A stretch of 33,556 nucleotides of DNA from Chloroflexota bacterium. GTDB lineage: Bacteria; Chloroflexota; Limnocylindria; Limnocylindrales; CSP1-4. The position numbers were made by a program, and so were the translations under genes. This document shows, in pieces, positions 8,501 through 16,938 of this stretch (within the stretch, counting starts at the first letter, position 1; each line of letters opens with the position of its first letter). The notes below the pieces were generated by a model that had not been told where the DNA came from, searched no databases, and was given only the letters and a program-made list of their open reading frames with translations. The stretch spans positions 1-33,556 of the forward strand of contig JACCVQ010000127.1 of assembly GCA_013698095.1 (NCBI GenBank), in the 5' to 3' direction.

Positions 8501-9169
8501 ATGCATCTTCTCCTCGTCGAGGACGACCCACGCCTGGCCGAACTCGTGACGCGACTCCTGGTCGGCGACCACCACGTCGTCGAAACGGCCCGGACCGGCG
8601 AGAGCGCGCTGGAGCTGGCTGACGGCGCGGGCCTGGATGCGATCGTGCTCGACGTCGGCCTGCCGGACATGTCCGGTCTCGAGGTCGCCCGCCGGATCCG
8701 TGACCGCGGCTCGCGGATCCCGATCCTGATGCTGACCGCCCGCGACGCGATCTCCGACCGGGTCGCCGGGCTGGACTCCGGCGCCGACGACTATCTCGTG
8801 AAGCCGTTCGCGGTCGAGGAGCTGGCGGCCCGGATCCGGGCCCTCGGCCGGCGCGGCCGGGAGCGAACCGGGGACGCCTCGATGTCCGCCGGTTCGATCG
8901 TCCTCGATGAGGCCGGCCGGATGCTGACAGTGGCCGGTCGCCGGGTCGACCTCAGCCCGCGCGAGTACGCGATGATCGAGTGCCTCCTCCGCCACAAGGG
9001 CCAGGCGCTGACGCGCGACCAGCTCCTCGATCACGCCTGGCCATACGACAGCGAGGTGACGCCTGCGATCGTCGACACGTACGTCTACTTCCTGCGTCGC
9101 AAGCTGCGCGGGGCGGCGGACCGGATCGAGACCGTCCGCGGGATCGGCTACCGGATGGCTGCCGGATGA
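8501..9169 (+). CDS. OmpR/PhoB-family response regulator
   Basis: A 222-residue DNA-binding response regulator. Receiver domain about 2-115: acidic pocket E7-D8-D9, phospho-acceptor D51 in VLDVGLPDMSG, switch T79, and K101 in the YLVKPF motif. The C-terminal winged helix (about 128-222) has the family ending with VDTYVYFLRRKLR and the IETVRGIGYRM hairpin. The ATG at 8501 is preceded by GGAGGT (8485-8490), ten bases away. The stop overlaps the kinase start as ATGA (9166-9169). The gene is divergent from the lipoprotein/MacB-like operon, which is its likely target together with its own promoter. Confidence 0.95.
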   Translation: MHLLLVEDDPRLAELVTRLLVGDHHVVETARTGESALELADGAGLDAIVLDVGLPDMSGLEVARRIRDRGSRIPILMLTARDAISDRVAGLDSGADDYLVKPFAVEELAARIRALGRRGRERTGDASMSAGSIVLDEAGRMLTVAGRRVDLSPREYAMIECLLRHKGQALTRDQLLDHAWPYDSEVTPAIVDTYVYFLRRKLRGAADRIETVRGIGYRMAAG

Positions 9170-10488
9170 CGGCGGCGCCGCGCCCTGAATCGGCGCTCCT
9201 TCGGCGCACCCGCTGGCGGCTGATCGCCTGGAGCGGCGGCACGACGCTCCTCGTGCTGCTGGTGCTCGGCGTCGCGCTCTACGCCGCGGCGTCGGGCAGC
9301 CTGGCCCAGACCGGCCAGCAGCAGCTCCGCGACCGCGTCAAGGAGCTGGCCGCCAACCAGATCTCCATGACGATGGGCGGCCCGCCCGGCGCGATCGCCG
9401 TCACCAATGACCCGTCGAAGATCGGCGTCGTGTTCGGGGGCCAGGCGTCAGGGACCCTCGCCCAGATCGTGCCCCTGGCAAAATTCGCGACCGCGCCCGA
9501 CATGGGCCTCGCGATCGTCAGTGGCGACGTCGGTGCCGGGCGGACCACGAGGATCACCGATGCCTCGATGCTCGCGGCAGTGGCCCGGGGTGAGATGGTG
9601 ATCCGCGAGATCACGGCCGGCGACACGCCGTTCCGGGTGCTGGCCATGCCGATCGAGACGCCGGTCGGCACGTTCGTCGCGATCGTGATCGGGGATCGGA
9701 CGAACGAGGTCGGGACGCTCCGCACGCTGCTCGTCGTGCTCCTCGGCGGCGGGCTTCTCGTCCTCCTCGCATCGCTCGCCTTCGGGTACGTCTATGCCGG
9801 TCGCGCCCTCGTTCCGATTCGCGAATCGCTCCGGCGCCAGCGCGAGTTCGCGGCCGATGCCAGCCACGAGCTGCGCACCCCGCTGACGATCACCCGGGCG
9901 TCGATCGCCGAGCTCCGTCGCGGTCGCGACGATCAGGCCACGATCGAGCGAGTCATCGTCGATCTCGACGCCGGGACGACCCGCCTCGAGCAACTCGTGG
10001 GCGACCTGCTGCTCCTCGCCCGGACCGACGCCGAGGCGATCGATCTGGAGCCGGTCCCGACCGACCTCGCCCACCTCGCCGCCGAGGCGACCGAGACGCT
10101 GGAACCGGTCGCGGCGGCCCGTGGGATCCGGCTTGTCCTCGACGTCCAGCCGTCACCGCTCGAGGGCGACGAGGTCCGCCTACGCCAGCTCGTCGACATC
10201 CTCGTCGACAATGCGATACGTCACACACCTGACCACGGCCGCGTGACGGTCGCGGTCCGACCGGGTGGCACGCTCAGCGTCGAGGACGAAGGCTGCGGCC
10301 TGCGCGTCGCCGATGTCGAGCGGGTGTTCGAGCGGTTCTGGCGCGCGCCCGACGCTCCGGCGGGCGGAACGGGCCTGGGGCTGGCGATCGCGCGCTGGAT
10401 CGTGGAGCGTCATCGCGGCACGATCAGCGCCGGCAACAGGACAGCGGCGCCCGGTGCCAGGTTCGTGGTCCGCTTGCCTGCTGGCTGA
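9166..10488 (+). CDS. Sensor histidine kinase
   Basis: A 440-residue membrane kinase partnered with the preceding regulator. Membrane segments at about 18-40 and 186-209 bracket a roughly 145-residue extracytoplasmic sensor region that I do not recognise. A short HAMP-like linker with a conserved P (ALVPIRESL, 214-222) follows. The H-box SHELRTPL carries the phospho-accepting H234. The ATPase domain has the N-box with N349 (DNAIRHTP), G1 DEGCGL at 374-379 and G2 GGTGLGL at 400-406. The ATG sits inside the regulator's stop (ATGA). Adjacent transporter genes suggest it senses envelope damage or an antimicrobial compound; the ligand is unknown. Confidence 0.93.
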   Translation: MTAAPRPESALLRRTRWRLIAWSGGTTLLVLLVLGVALYAAASGSLAQTGQQQLRDRVKELAANQISMTMGGPPGAIAVTNDPSKIGVVFGGQASGTLAQIVPLAKFATAPDMGLAIVSGDVGAGRTTRITDASMLAAVARGEMVIREITAGDTPFRVLAMPIETPVGTFVAIVIGDRTNEVGTLRTLLVVLLGGGLLVLLASLAFGYVYAGRALVPIRESLRRQREFAADASHELRTPLTITRASIAELRRGRDDQATIERVIVDLDAGTTRLEQLVGDLLLLARTDAEAIDLEPVPTDLAHLAAEATETLEPVAAARGIRLVLDVQPSPLEGDEVRLRQLVDILVDNAIRHTPDHGRVTVAVRPGGTLSVEDEGCGLRVADVERVFERFWRAPDAPAGGTGLGLAIARWIVERHRGTISAGNRTAAPGARFVVRLPAG

Positions 10489-10572
10489 GTAGCCAACGCC
10501 GGAGCGCCGCCATCCGGGCCGAGCGTCGAAGCGCCACCGTGGGCTCGCGCCGCCCGCCGGGCGCCGGTCCCG

Positions 10573-10578
10573 TACGAT
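10573..10578 (+). promoter_or_regulatory. -10 box of aspS, probably leaderless
   Basis: TACGAT ends 9 bases before the aspS ATG, and no Shine-Dalgarno sequence is seen. No convincing -35 hexamer lies 16-18 bases upstream. Confidence 0.5.
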
Positions 10579-10587
10579 ACGCCGGCC

Positions 10588-12543
10588 ATGACCGACTCCT
10601 CCCCGCCCGATCGGGGCGCAACGGACGCGCCCGCTGCCGACTCCGCCGCGGACGTCGCCGATGTCGCCGACCTGCTCGCCACGCCCTACCGGACCCACAC
10701 CTGCGGCGTCCTCCGAGCAGCCGATTCCGGCACGATCGTGCGCGTGTCCGGCTGGGTCCACCGCCGGCGCGACCACGGCCAGCTGATCTTCCTCGACCTC
10801 CGCGATCGGTACGGGATCACCCAGGTCGTGATCGACAGGACCGGCCAGCCCGACGCCCACGCCGCCGCCAGCCGGGTCCGGAGCGAATTCGTGGTGACCG
10901 TCGAGGGCGAGGTCGCGGCACGCGTCCCCGGTACGGAGAACCCGCGCCTCCCGACCGGCGCGATCGAGCTCCGGGCGACCGCCGTCACGGTCCTGTCGGA
11001 GGCGAAGACACCGCCGTTCTACATCAACGACCCGGACGCCACGATCGACGAGGCGCTTCGCCTGCGCTACCGCTATCTCGACATCCGGCGTGAGGCGATG
11101 GCCCGCCGGCTCCTGCTCCGGAGCCGTCTCGTCCAGGCGATCCGCGAGGTCCACCACGCCCACGGCTTCGTCGAGGTCGAGACGCCGAACCTGATCAAGT
11201 CGACCCCGGAGGGCGCCCGCGACTTCATCGTCCCGTCGCGCCTCCAGCCGGGCTCGGTCTACGCCCTGCCGCAGAGCCCGCAGCAGCTCAAGCAGCTCCT
11301 GATGGTGGCCGGCATCGATCGCTACTTCCAGATCGCCCGCTGCTTCCGCGATGAGGACCTCCGGGGCGACCGCCAGCCGGAGTTCACACAGCTCGATCTC
11401 GAGATGAGCTTCGTCGACGAGGACGCCGTGATGGCGTTTGTCGAGAAGATGGTGATCGAGGTCTGCCGGGTCACGACCCCCGACCGGCCCTTCCAGGAGA
11501 CGCCGTTCCCGCGCTTCACGTTCGACGAGGCGATGGACCGATTCGGCAGCGACAAGCCGGATCTTCGGTTCGGGATGGAGCTGGTCGACCTGGGTCCGCG
11601 GCTGGTCGATGCCGCCGAGGTGCCGAGCTCCGGCTTCCGCGTCTTCGACGAAACGCTCGCCGCGGGCGGACGGGTCAAGGCGATCGTCGCGCCCGGCATG
11701 GCCGGCGCGACACGCAAGGAGATCGACGAGCTGACCGAGCGGGCGAAGCGATTCGGGGCGAAGGGCCTGGCCTACCTCGGCCTGGCCGAGGGCGGCGAGA
11801 TCCGGAGCCCGATCGCGAAGTTCCTGGGCGACGAGCTGACCCGCGGCCTGATCGACGCGACCGGGGCCGCCGAGGGCGACCTGATCCTGATCGTCGCGGA
11901 CACGCCGGCCGTCACCGCCGACGTTCTCGGCCGGCTCCGGGTCGAGCTCGGCGGCAGGCTCGGCCTGGCCGACCCGGACGTCCTCGCGTTCTGCTGGGTC
12001 AACCGCTTCCCGATGTACCAGTGGGACGCCGAGAACGAGCGCTGGGACGCGACCCACAACCCGTTCAGTGGGGTCCTGCCCGAGGATGAGGAGCTGCTCA
12101 CGACGCTCGATGGCGATCCGGCGAAGCCCTCGCCGCAGGATCCCGCCGGCCGAGCCCGAGCGCTCCAGTACGACATCGCCCTCAACGGCTGGGAGCTGGG
12201 TGGCGGATCGATCCGGATCCACCGCCGCGATCTGCTTGCTCGGAGCTTCACCCTCCAGGGCCAGACCGAGGCGGGGATGAAGGAGAAGTTCGGGGCCGTC
12301 CTCGAGGCGTTCGAGTACGGTCCGCCGCCGCATGGCGGGATCGCGCTCGGGATCGATCGCTGGGCGGCGCTCCTGAGCCACCAGTCGAACATCCGCGAGG
12401 TCATGGCGTTTCCGAAGACCCAGTCGGGCGGCGACCTGATGCTCGATGCGCCGTCCACGCCCGAGGAGGGCCAGCTCGCCGAGCTCGGGCTGTCGTTCGT
12501 CGGGGTTCGCGGGCGCGCGACGCCGCCACCGCCGGCCGAGTAG
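10588..12543 (+). CDS. aspS: Aspartyl-tRNA synthetase, probably non-discriminating
   Basis: Class IIb synthetase of the bacterial type with GAD insert; 651 residues, longer than the usual 590 or so because of an Ala/Asp-rich N-terminal extension (1-30). The OB-fold anticodon domain spans about 35-140. Motif 2 is FRDEDLRGDRQPEF at 253-266, the GAD region lies at about 310-430, and motif 3 contains GIALGIDRW. In the anticodon domain the sequence RRRDHGQ has His at 63, where E. coli-type discriminating enzymes have Leu. That His is associated with enzymes that also aspartylate tRNA-Asn, which is then amidated by GatCAB. No Gat or AsnRS gene is in the window to test this. Start ATG 10588 follows the TACGAT box. 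Confidence 0.95.
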   Translation: MTDSSPPDRGATDAPAADSAADVADVADLLATPYRTHTCGVLRAADSGTIVRVSGWVHRRRDHGQLIFLDLRDRYGITQVVIDRTGQPDAHAAASRVRSEFVVTVEGEVAARVPGTENPRLPTGAIELRATAVTVLSEAKTPPFYINDPDATIDEALRLRYRYLDIRREAMARRLLLRSRLVQAIREVHHAHGFVEVETPNLIKSTPEGARDFIVPSRLQPGSVYALPQSPQQLKQLLMVAGIDRYFQIARCFRDEDLRGDRQPEFTQLDLEMSFVDEDAVMAFVEKMVIEVCRVTTPDRPFQETPFPRFTFDEAMDRFGSDKPDLRFGMELVDLGPRLVDAAEVPSSGFRVFDETLAAGGRVKAIVAPGMAGATRKEIDELTERAKRFGAKGLAYLGLAEGGEIRSPIAKFLGDELTRGLIDATGAAEGDLILIVADTPAVTADVLGRLRVELGGRLGLADPDVLAFCWVNRFPMYQWDAENERWDATHNPFSGVLPEDEELLTTLDGDPAKPSPQDPAGRARALQYDIALNGWELGGGSIRIHRRDLLARSFTLQGQTEAGMKEKFGAVLEAFEYGPPPHGGIALGIDRWAALLSHQSNIREVMAFPKTQSGGDLMLDAPSTPEEGQLAELGLSFVGVRGRATPPPPAE

Positions 12544-12599
12544 GACGTGGGCGGCGGTCTCGACGGCAGCCTGACGGACGTCGCCGCGGACTTCGCAGG

Positions 12600-13565
12600 G
12601 TGACGTCGCCTGCGGCGGTACGCCGTCGCGACGCCGACAGCGACCTGCCCGGTCCCCTCGCCGCGATCGCCGCCCGGCCCCGCCTCGCCGCCCTGCTCGG
12701 GGCGATGTGCATCGCGTTCAGTGGCATCTTCTACTCGTGGGCCGAGGTCTCGCCCTCGACCGGGACCGTCTACCGGGCCCTGTTCGGGTTGCCGCTTCTC
12801 GGGCTGGTCGCCTGGCTGGAGCATCGCCGCTACGGCGGCCTGCCGGCTCGGACCGTTCGTCTGGCACTCCTGGCCGGGGTGTTCTTCGCGGCTGACCTCC
12901 TGTTCTGGCATCACGCGATCGAGTTCGTCGGGGCGGGCCTCGCCACTGTCCTCGGCAACCTCCAGGTCCTCGTCGTCGGGGTCGTGGCCTGGATCGCGTT
13001 CGGCGAGCGGCCCAGCCGGAACACCTTCCTCGCCCTGCCGATCGTGCTCTTCGGCGTCGCCCTGATCTCGGGCGCGATCGGCGGCCGGGCCTTCGGCGCG
13101 AATCCCGGGCTCGGCGTCGTGCTGGGGATCGCGACGGCGTTCTGCTACGCCGGCTATCTCCTGATCATCCGGCGCGGGAGCGGCGATCTGCGCCGGCCAG
13201 CAGGCCCCGTGGCAATCGCGACCGTTTCGACCGCCGCGGTGGCCGCCCTCGTCGGCGTCGTCGGCGGAGACCTCGATCCGCTGCCCGCACCCGCTAGCCT
13301 CGCCTGGCTCGCCGTCCTCGGCCTGACGTCGCAGTCGCTCGGCTATCTGCTGATCTCGCTGTCGCTGCCCCGGCTGCCCGCCGTCCTGACCTCGATCATC
13401 CTGCTCGCCCAGCCGGTGATGACGGTCGGCCTCGGGATCGTCCTGCTGGCCGAAGCACCGTCAGCGACGCAGCTCCTCGGCGTGGCCCTCGTGATCGGCG
13501 GGATCGCGATCGCGACGGTGCCGTTCGAGCGAGTCCGGGCATCGCTGCGTGGCGCGCCCGCCTGA
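12600..13565 (+). CDS. EamA/DMT-superfamily permease
   Basis: A 321-residue integral membrane protein with about ten hydrophobic segments arranged as two EamA repeats, the drug/metabolite transporter fold. The first repeat contains IAFSGIFYSWAE and the pattern LFWHHAIEFVGAGLATVL (about 100-117) typical of the family. The second repeat ends with a loop rich in LAEAPSATQLLGVALVIGG. These proteins export or import amino acids, nucleobases or other small metabolites; the substrate cannot be told from sequence. The GTG at 12600 is the first start after the aspS stop in this frame; no clear ribosome-binding site precedes it, so the start is uncertain by a few codons. It runs convergently toward the minus-strand nucleotidyltransferase. 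Confidence 0.85.
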   Translation: MTSPAAVRRRDADSDLPGPLAAIAARPRLAALLGAMCIAFSGIFYSWAEVSPSTGTVYRALFGLPLLGLVAWLEHRRYGGLPARTVRLALLAGVFFAADLLFWHHAIEFVGAGLATVLGNLQVLVVGVVAWIAFGERPSRNTFLALPIVLFGVALISGAIGGRAFGANPGLGVVLGIATAFCYAGYLLIIRRGSGDLRRPAGPVAIATVSTAAVAALVGVVGGDLDPLPAPASLAWLAVLGLTSQSLGYLLISLSLPRLPAVLTSIILLAQPVMTVGLGIVLLAEAPSATQLLGVALVIGGIAIATVPFERVRASLRGAPA

Positions 13566-13811
13566 CTGCCCGGCTCGGCAACGAAGTCGGCCCCCGATTG
13601 CGACGCTGGGCGCGCACTGTGACGAACCGAGCCCACTCCGTCGCCGGATTGCGCACCACCCGCCCAGAATGACGAACGAAGGCTCGGCCAGCCTGCGTTT
13701 CGGCCCTCCGGCCGCTGTAACGCGCACTGGGCGCGCACTGGACAGGTCAGACGATTGGTCCTCGTAGCTCCAGGTTTCTTCTGGGGTGGCCAGGCCGGGA
13801 CAGGCCGGTCG
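13566..13811. other. Intergenic gap between convergent genes, with short direct repeats
   Basis: No gene is visible in these 246 bases. A 14-base direct repeat CTGGGCGCGCACTG occurs at 13606-13619 and 13727-13740, with a 9-base part of it again at 13721-13729. A small hairpin (CGGCC 13701-13705, GGCCG 13710-13714) lies between them. Neither flanking gene has a clear T-tailed terminator here. It may be a decayed coding or repeat region. Confidence 0.5.
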
Positions 13812-14528
13812 TCAGTCGTCGCTGGCGCCTTCGACCCCGGCCGGGGCGTACGGCGCGAGGGCGGGACCTGCCAGCGGGCCGTCGTCCGGTCCATCGGCCA
13901 AGCCGGCGCCCCACTCGTGGACGTGGCCCGCGGCGGGCTCCACGGGACCGATGTACGCGGGCAGGTCGGCTCGAGCCGTCCCGACGTCGAACGCGACCCC
14001 GGGATCGCCGAGATCGACGAGGCGGACAGGGACGCCTGCAGCGATGAGATCCTCGATCACGTCGGGCGGCATCCGGTTCGCGCCAACGGCGCCGAGCTGG
14101 GGGAGCACACCGACGGGCAGGAGGACCGGCCACCCCGGCTCGCCCTCCCACGTGGGGCGCAGAAGCGCATCCGGAGCGACGCCGTGGAGCTCGACGAGCG
14201 AGGTGACGGTCTCCGGTCCGACCCAGGCCAACCGGGCCGGCCACAGCAGGACCGCATCGGTGTCGTCGATCTCGTCGCGCGCGACGTCGGCGCCGCGCGC
14301 CATCTGGCCGCGCGGTCCGTGCTCGCGGGGAGCCGGCTCGGCAAGCGTGACCGGGGCGCCGGCCAGGGCGCTCGCGACGGCCCCGTCCGGATCGAACGAG
14401 ACGACGACGATCGGCGTGGCGCCGCCAGACCAGGCCGCGTCCGCGATCCGCCGGACGCCCGGTGAGCCGTCGGCATCGGCAAGGGCGGACTCAGGTGAGG
14501 CGGCGAGAATCACGGCGGCAACGGTCAT
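13812..14528 (-). CDS. MobA/MocA-like nucleotidyltransferase fold protein, degenerate P-loop
   Basis: A 238-residue protein resembling the NTP_transf_3 group, which transfers nucleotides onto cofactors such as molybdopterin. It starts with AAVILAAS, but the usual GGxSxRMGxxK nucleotide loop is missing. Later pieces fit the fold: VLLWPARLAWVGPETV (93-108) in place of the metal-binding Asp region, LRPTWEGEPGWPVLLP (123-138) where active MocA proteins have R-G-x-x-GHPV, and the closing DVGTARADLPAY (181-192) similar to the family's DVDTPxDL. The C-terminal 40 residues are Ala/Gly/Pro-rich. With several active-site positions altered it may bind a nucleotide without catalysis, or have a new substrate. 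ATG 14528 follows a TACGAT box at 6 bases. Confidence 0.65.
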   Translation of the reverse strand: MTVAAVILAASPESALADADGSPGVRRIADAAWSGGATPIVVVSFDPDGAVASALAGAPVTLAEPAPREHGPRGQMARGADVARDEIDDTDAVLLWPARLAWVGPETVTSLVELHGVAPDALLRPTWEGEPGWPVLLPVGVLPQLGAVGANRMPPDVIEDLIAAGVPVRLVDLGDPGVAFDVGTARADLPAYIGPVEPAAGHVHEWGAGLADGPDDGPLAGPALAPYAPAGVEGASDD

Positions 14529-14534
14529 GACACG

Positions 14535-14540
14535 ATCGTA
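14535..14540 (-). promoter_or_regulatory. -10 box of the MobA-like gene, probably leaderless
   Basis: On the minus strand TACGAT ends 6 bases before the ATG at 14528. A possible -35 TTCGGT (minus strand of 14558-14563) is 17 bases upstream. No Shine-Dalgarno sequence is present. Confidence 0.55.
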
Positions 14541-14576
14541 GCAGCGTCCGTTCGAGGACCGAACAGGCCCGTGGGC

Positions 14577-14582
14577 TACAAT
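14577..14582 (+). promoter_or_regulatory. -10 box of typA, probably leaderless
   Basis: TACAAT, a near-consensus -10, ends 9 bases before the typA ATG at 14592. It is only about 36 bases from the divergent -10 box, so the two promoters share a 63-base region. Confidence 0.6.
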
Positions 14583-14591
14583 CGGCCGCCC

Positions 14592-16514
14592 ATGACAAGC
14601 ACCGCTCCGTCCCTTGCGCGCGCGACGCGCACGGACATCCGTAACGTCGCGATCGTCGCCCACGTCGACCACGGCAAGACCACCCTCGTCGACGCGATGC
14701 TCCGCCAGACCGGCACGTTCCGCTCGAACGAAGCGATCGTCGACCGGGTCATGGACTCGGGCGATCTCGAGCGCGAGAAGGGGATCACGATCCTCGCCAA
14801 GCAGACGACCGTCGACCACGACGGGACGCGTCTGAACATCGTCGACACCCCCGGTCACGCCGACTTCGGTGGCGAGGTCGAGCGCTCGCTCCTGATGGTC
14901 GACTCGGTGTTGCTCCTGGTCGACGCCGCCGAGGGCCCGCTGCCCCAGACCCGCTACGTCCTCCAGAAGGCGATGGCTCGCCACCTGCCGGTTGTCGTGG
15001 CGGTCAACAAGATCGATCGGGCCGACGCCCGCCCGGCCGAGGTTCTCGACGAGATCTACGAGCTGTTCATCGATCTCGGCGCAGACGCCCACCAGATCGA
15101 GTTCCCTGTGATCTACACGAACGCCAAGCTCGGCACGGCGACCCACAGCCTCGACGAACCCGGCACGGACCTGCGGCCGCTCCTCGATGTCCTCGTCGCC
15201 GTCACGCCGCCGCCGACCTACGACGAGGGCCACCCGCTCCAGCTCCTCGTCACGAACCTGTCCGCCAACGAATATGTCGGGCGGATGGCCGTTGGGCGGA
15301 TCTGGAACGGCCGGATCCGGACGGGCCAGCGGATCACTGTCCTGCGCGAGGAAGCGGACGACACGGCCGGCACCGTCGAGCCGGGCCGGATCGTAACCAT
15401 CTCCGGGACGGTGACCTCGCTCCAGACGGCGAAGGGGATCGACCGGGTCGACATCACCGAAGCCGGCCCCGGCGACATCGTCTCGGTCGCCGGCCTGCCC
15501 GAGGTCACGATCGGCGACACGATCACCGACCCCGGCGATCCGCGGCCGCTGCCCCGGCTCGACGTCGACGCCCCGACCTTGAGCATGACCTTCGGGGTAA
15601 ACACCTCGCCGCTGTCCGGCCGCGAGGGCAAGTACGTGACGTCGCGCCAGATCAAGGCCCGTCTCGACAAGGAGACCCTCGGCAACGTCTCGATCGAGGT
15701 CCTGCCGACCGACAGCGGCGACACCTACGAGGTCCGCGGCCGGGGCGAGCTCCAGCTGGCGGTCCTCCTCGAGCAGATGCGGCGCGAGGGGTTCGAGCTG
15801 ACCGCGTCCCGGCCTGAGGTCCTCCTCAAGACCGTCGACGGCCAGGTCCAGGAGCCATACGAGCGGGTCACGATCGACATCCCGCCCGACTATATCGGCC
15901 CGGTCCAGGAGGCGCTATCCGCACGCAAGGGCCGCCTCGAGCAGATGACCACCGACGCCGACGGCCGGGTCCGGATGGAGTTCGTCCTGCCGGTCCGCGG
16001 CCTGATCGGCTACCGCGGCCAGCTCCTGACCGACACCCGTGGGACCGCGCTCCTCCACCAGATCGGCGAAGGATACGGACCGTGGGCCGGCGAGGTGACC
16101 CACCGCACAAACGGCGTCCTCGTCGCCGACCGGAGCGGGACCTCGAACGCGTATGGCCTGTTCAACCTCGAGGACCGCGGCGAGCTGTTCATCGGGGCCG
16201 GGGTCGAGGTCTACGAGGGCATGATCATCGGCGAGTGCGCACGCTCCGGCGACATGAACGTCAACGCCACCAAGACGAAGCAGCTCAACAACATCCGGAC
16301 CCACTCCCACGACGAGTCGCTCCGGCTGACCCCGGCCCGGCCGATCACCCTCGAATCGGCGATCGAGTTCATCGCCAACGACGAGCTCGTGGAGATCACG
16401 CCGCTCTCGATCCGGCTCCGCAAGCGAGCGCTTTCGGAGCACGACCGGCGGCGCGAGAAGGGCAAGGCCGAGGATGTCCGCCGCTCGGCCGAGAGGGAAG
16501 CCGCCGCCGGCTGA
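14592..16514 (+). CDS. typA: Translational GTPase TypA/BipA
   Basis: Ribosome-associated GTPase of the EF-G/LepA family that acts in ribosome assembly and stress or cold adaptation. The 640 residues carry G1 AHVDHGKTTL (23-32), the switch I sequence REKGITILAK (61-70), G3 DTPGH (85-89), and G4 NKID (139-142). Domain II and EF-G-like domains III and V follow, and the BipA-specific C-terminal domain includes LFNLEDRGELFIGAGVEVYEGMIIGE and the conserved NVNATKTKQLNNIR. An in-frame GTG at 14571 would add seven residues but lies upstream of the -10 box, so ATG 14592 is preferred. The basic C-terminal tail after about residue 605 is slightly longer than usual. Confidence 0.96.
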   Translation: MTSTAPSLARATRTDIRNVAIVAHVDHGKTTLVDAMLRQTGTFRSNEAIVDRVMDSGDLEREKGITILAKQTTVDHDGTRLNIVDTPGHADFGGEVERSLLMVDSVLLLVDAAEGPLPQTRYVLQKAMARHLPVVVAVNKIDRADARPAEVLDEIYELFIDLGADAHQIEFPVIYTNAKLGTATHSLDEPGTDLRPLLDVLVAVTPPPTYDEGHPLQLLVTNLSANEYVGRMAVGRIWNGRIRTGQRITVLREEADDTAGTVEPGRIVTISGTVTSLQTAKGIDRVDITEAGPGDIVSVAGLPEVTIGDTITDPGDPRPLPRLDVDAPTLSMTFGVNTSPLSGREGKYVTSRQIKARLDKETLGNVSIEVLPTDSGDTYEVRGRGELQLAVLLEQMRREGFELTASRPEVLLKTVDGQVQEPYERVTIDIPPDYIGPVQEALSARKGRLEQMTTDADGRVRMEFVLPVRGLIGYRGQLLTDTRGTALLHQIGEGYGPWAGEVTHRTNGVLVADRSGTSNAYGLFNLEDRGELFIGAGVEVYEGMIIGECARSGDMNVNATKTKQLNNIRTHSHDESLRLTPARPITLESAIEFIANDELVEITPLSIRLRKRALSEHDRRREKGKAEDVRRSAEREAAAG

Positions 16515-16557
16515 GCGCGAACCGCGGCCGGCTGAGCAAGCCGCCGGCTCCGGGCTC

Positions 16558-16824
16558 CTAGTGAGGCCGACTCGACGATCCGGCGCCCACCGCTCCGGGC
16601 GCGACGGCACTCGTCGGGATCGCGCGGTCCGGGTCGGGGTCGCGCCAGCCCCACGGCTCGTCCGACTCCTGGACGCCGATCGGCCAGCCGATCGTCCGGT
16701 CGGGCGGGACGAACAAACTGGCCATCACGTCGGACGAACGGCTGAGGGCGCCGATCACATGGCGGCCGATGAACAGGCCGAGCGTCCCGATGGCGAGCCA
16801 GGCGACGAGGGTCGACAGATCCAT
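16558..16824 (-). CDS. Small membrane protein of unknown function
   Basis: An 88-residue protein I do not recognise. One N-terminal hydrophobic helix (about 5-25, TLVAWLAIGTLGLFIG) is followed by a soluble tail with a W/P-rich patch (GWPIGVQESDEPWGWRDPDPD, about 46-66) and a Ser/Gly-rich end. The ATG 16824 has GGAG five bases upstream on the minus strand, and codon use matches neighbouring genes, so it looks real. It converges on typA, with only 43 bases between the stops. Together with the ferritin-like gene upstream it may form a small minus-strand unit. Confidence 0.6.
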   Translation of the reverse strand: MDLSTLVAWLAIGTLGLFIGRHVIGALSRSSDVMASLFVPPDRTIGWPIGVQESDEPWGWRDPDPDRAIPTSAVAPGAVGAGSSSRPH

Positions 16825-16938
16825 ATCTGCTCCGTTCCCCTCGATGGTCTCACTCGACGCAAGGGTTTCGGAGCCCGATCCATGGGCGACGAACGGGCGC
16901 AGTCTGCCTCCGTTCGGGCTTCAGGGATGAGGAAGCAA

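Noticed and set aside
10180..12381. A 733-codon minus-strand frame across aspS
   Set aside because: Antisense shadow of aspS and the kinase end, with no domain or start signal.
13741..13811. Possible tRNA-like segment in the convergent gap
   Set aside because: No consistent cloverleaf or TTCGANNC-type T-loop could be formed by eye.
14571..14591. GTG 14571 as the start of typA
   Set aside because: It lies before and through the TACAAT box, so transcripts from that promoter would not include it.
16527..16548. GCCGGC repeats after typA as a terminator
   Set aside because: Short stems in very GC-rich DNA with no T-run on either strand; cannot be told from chance.
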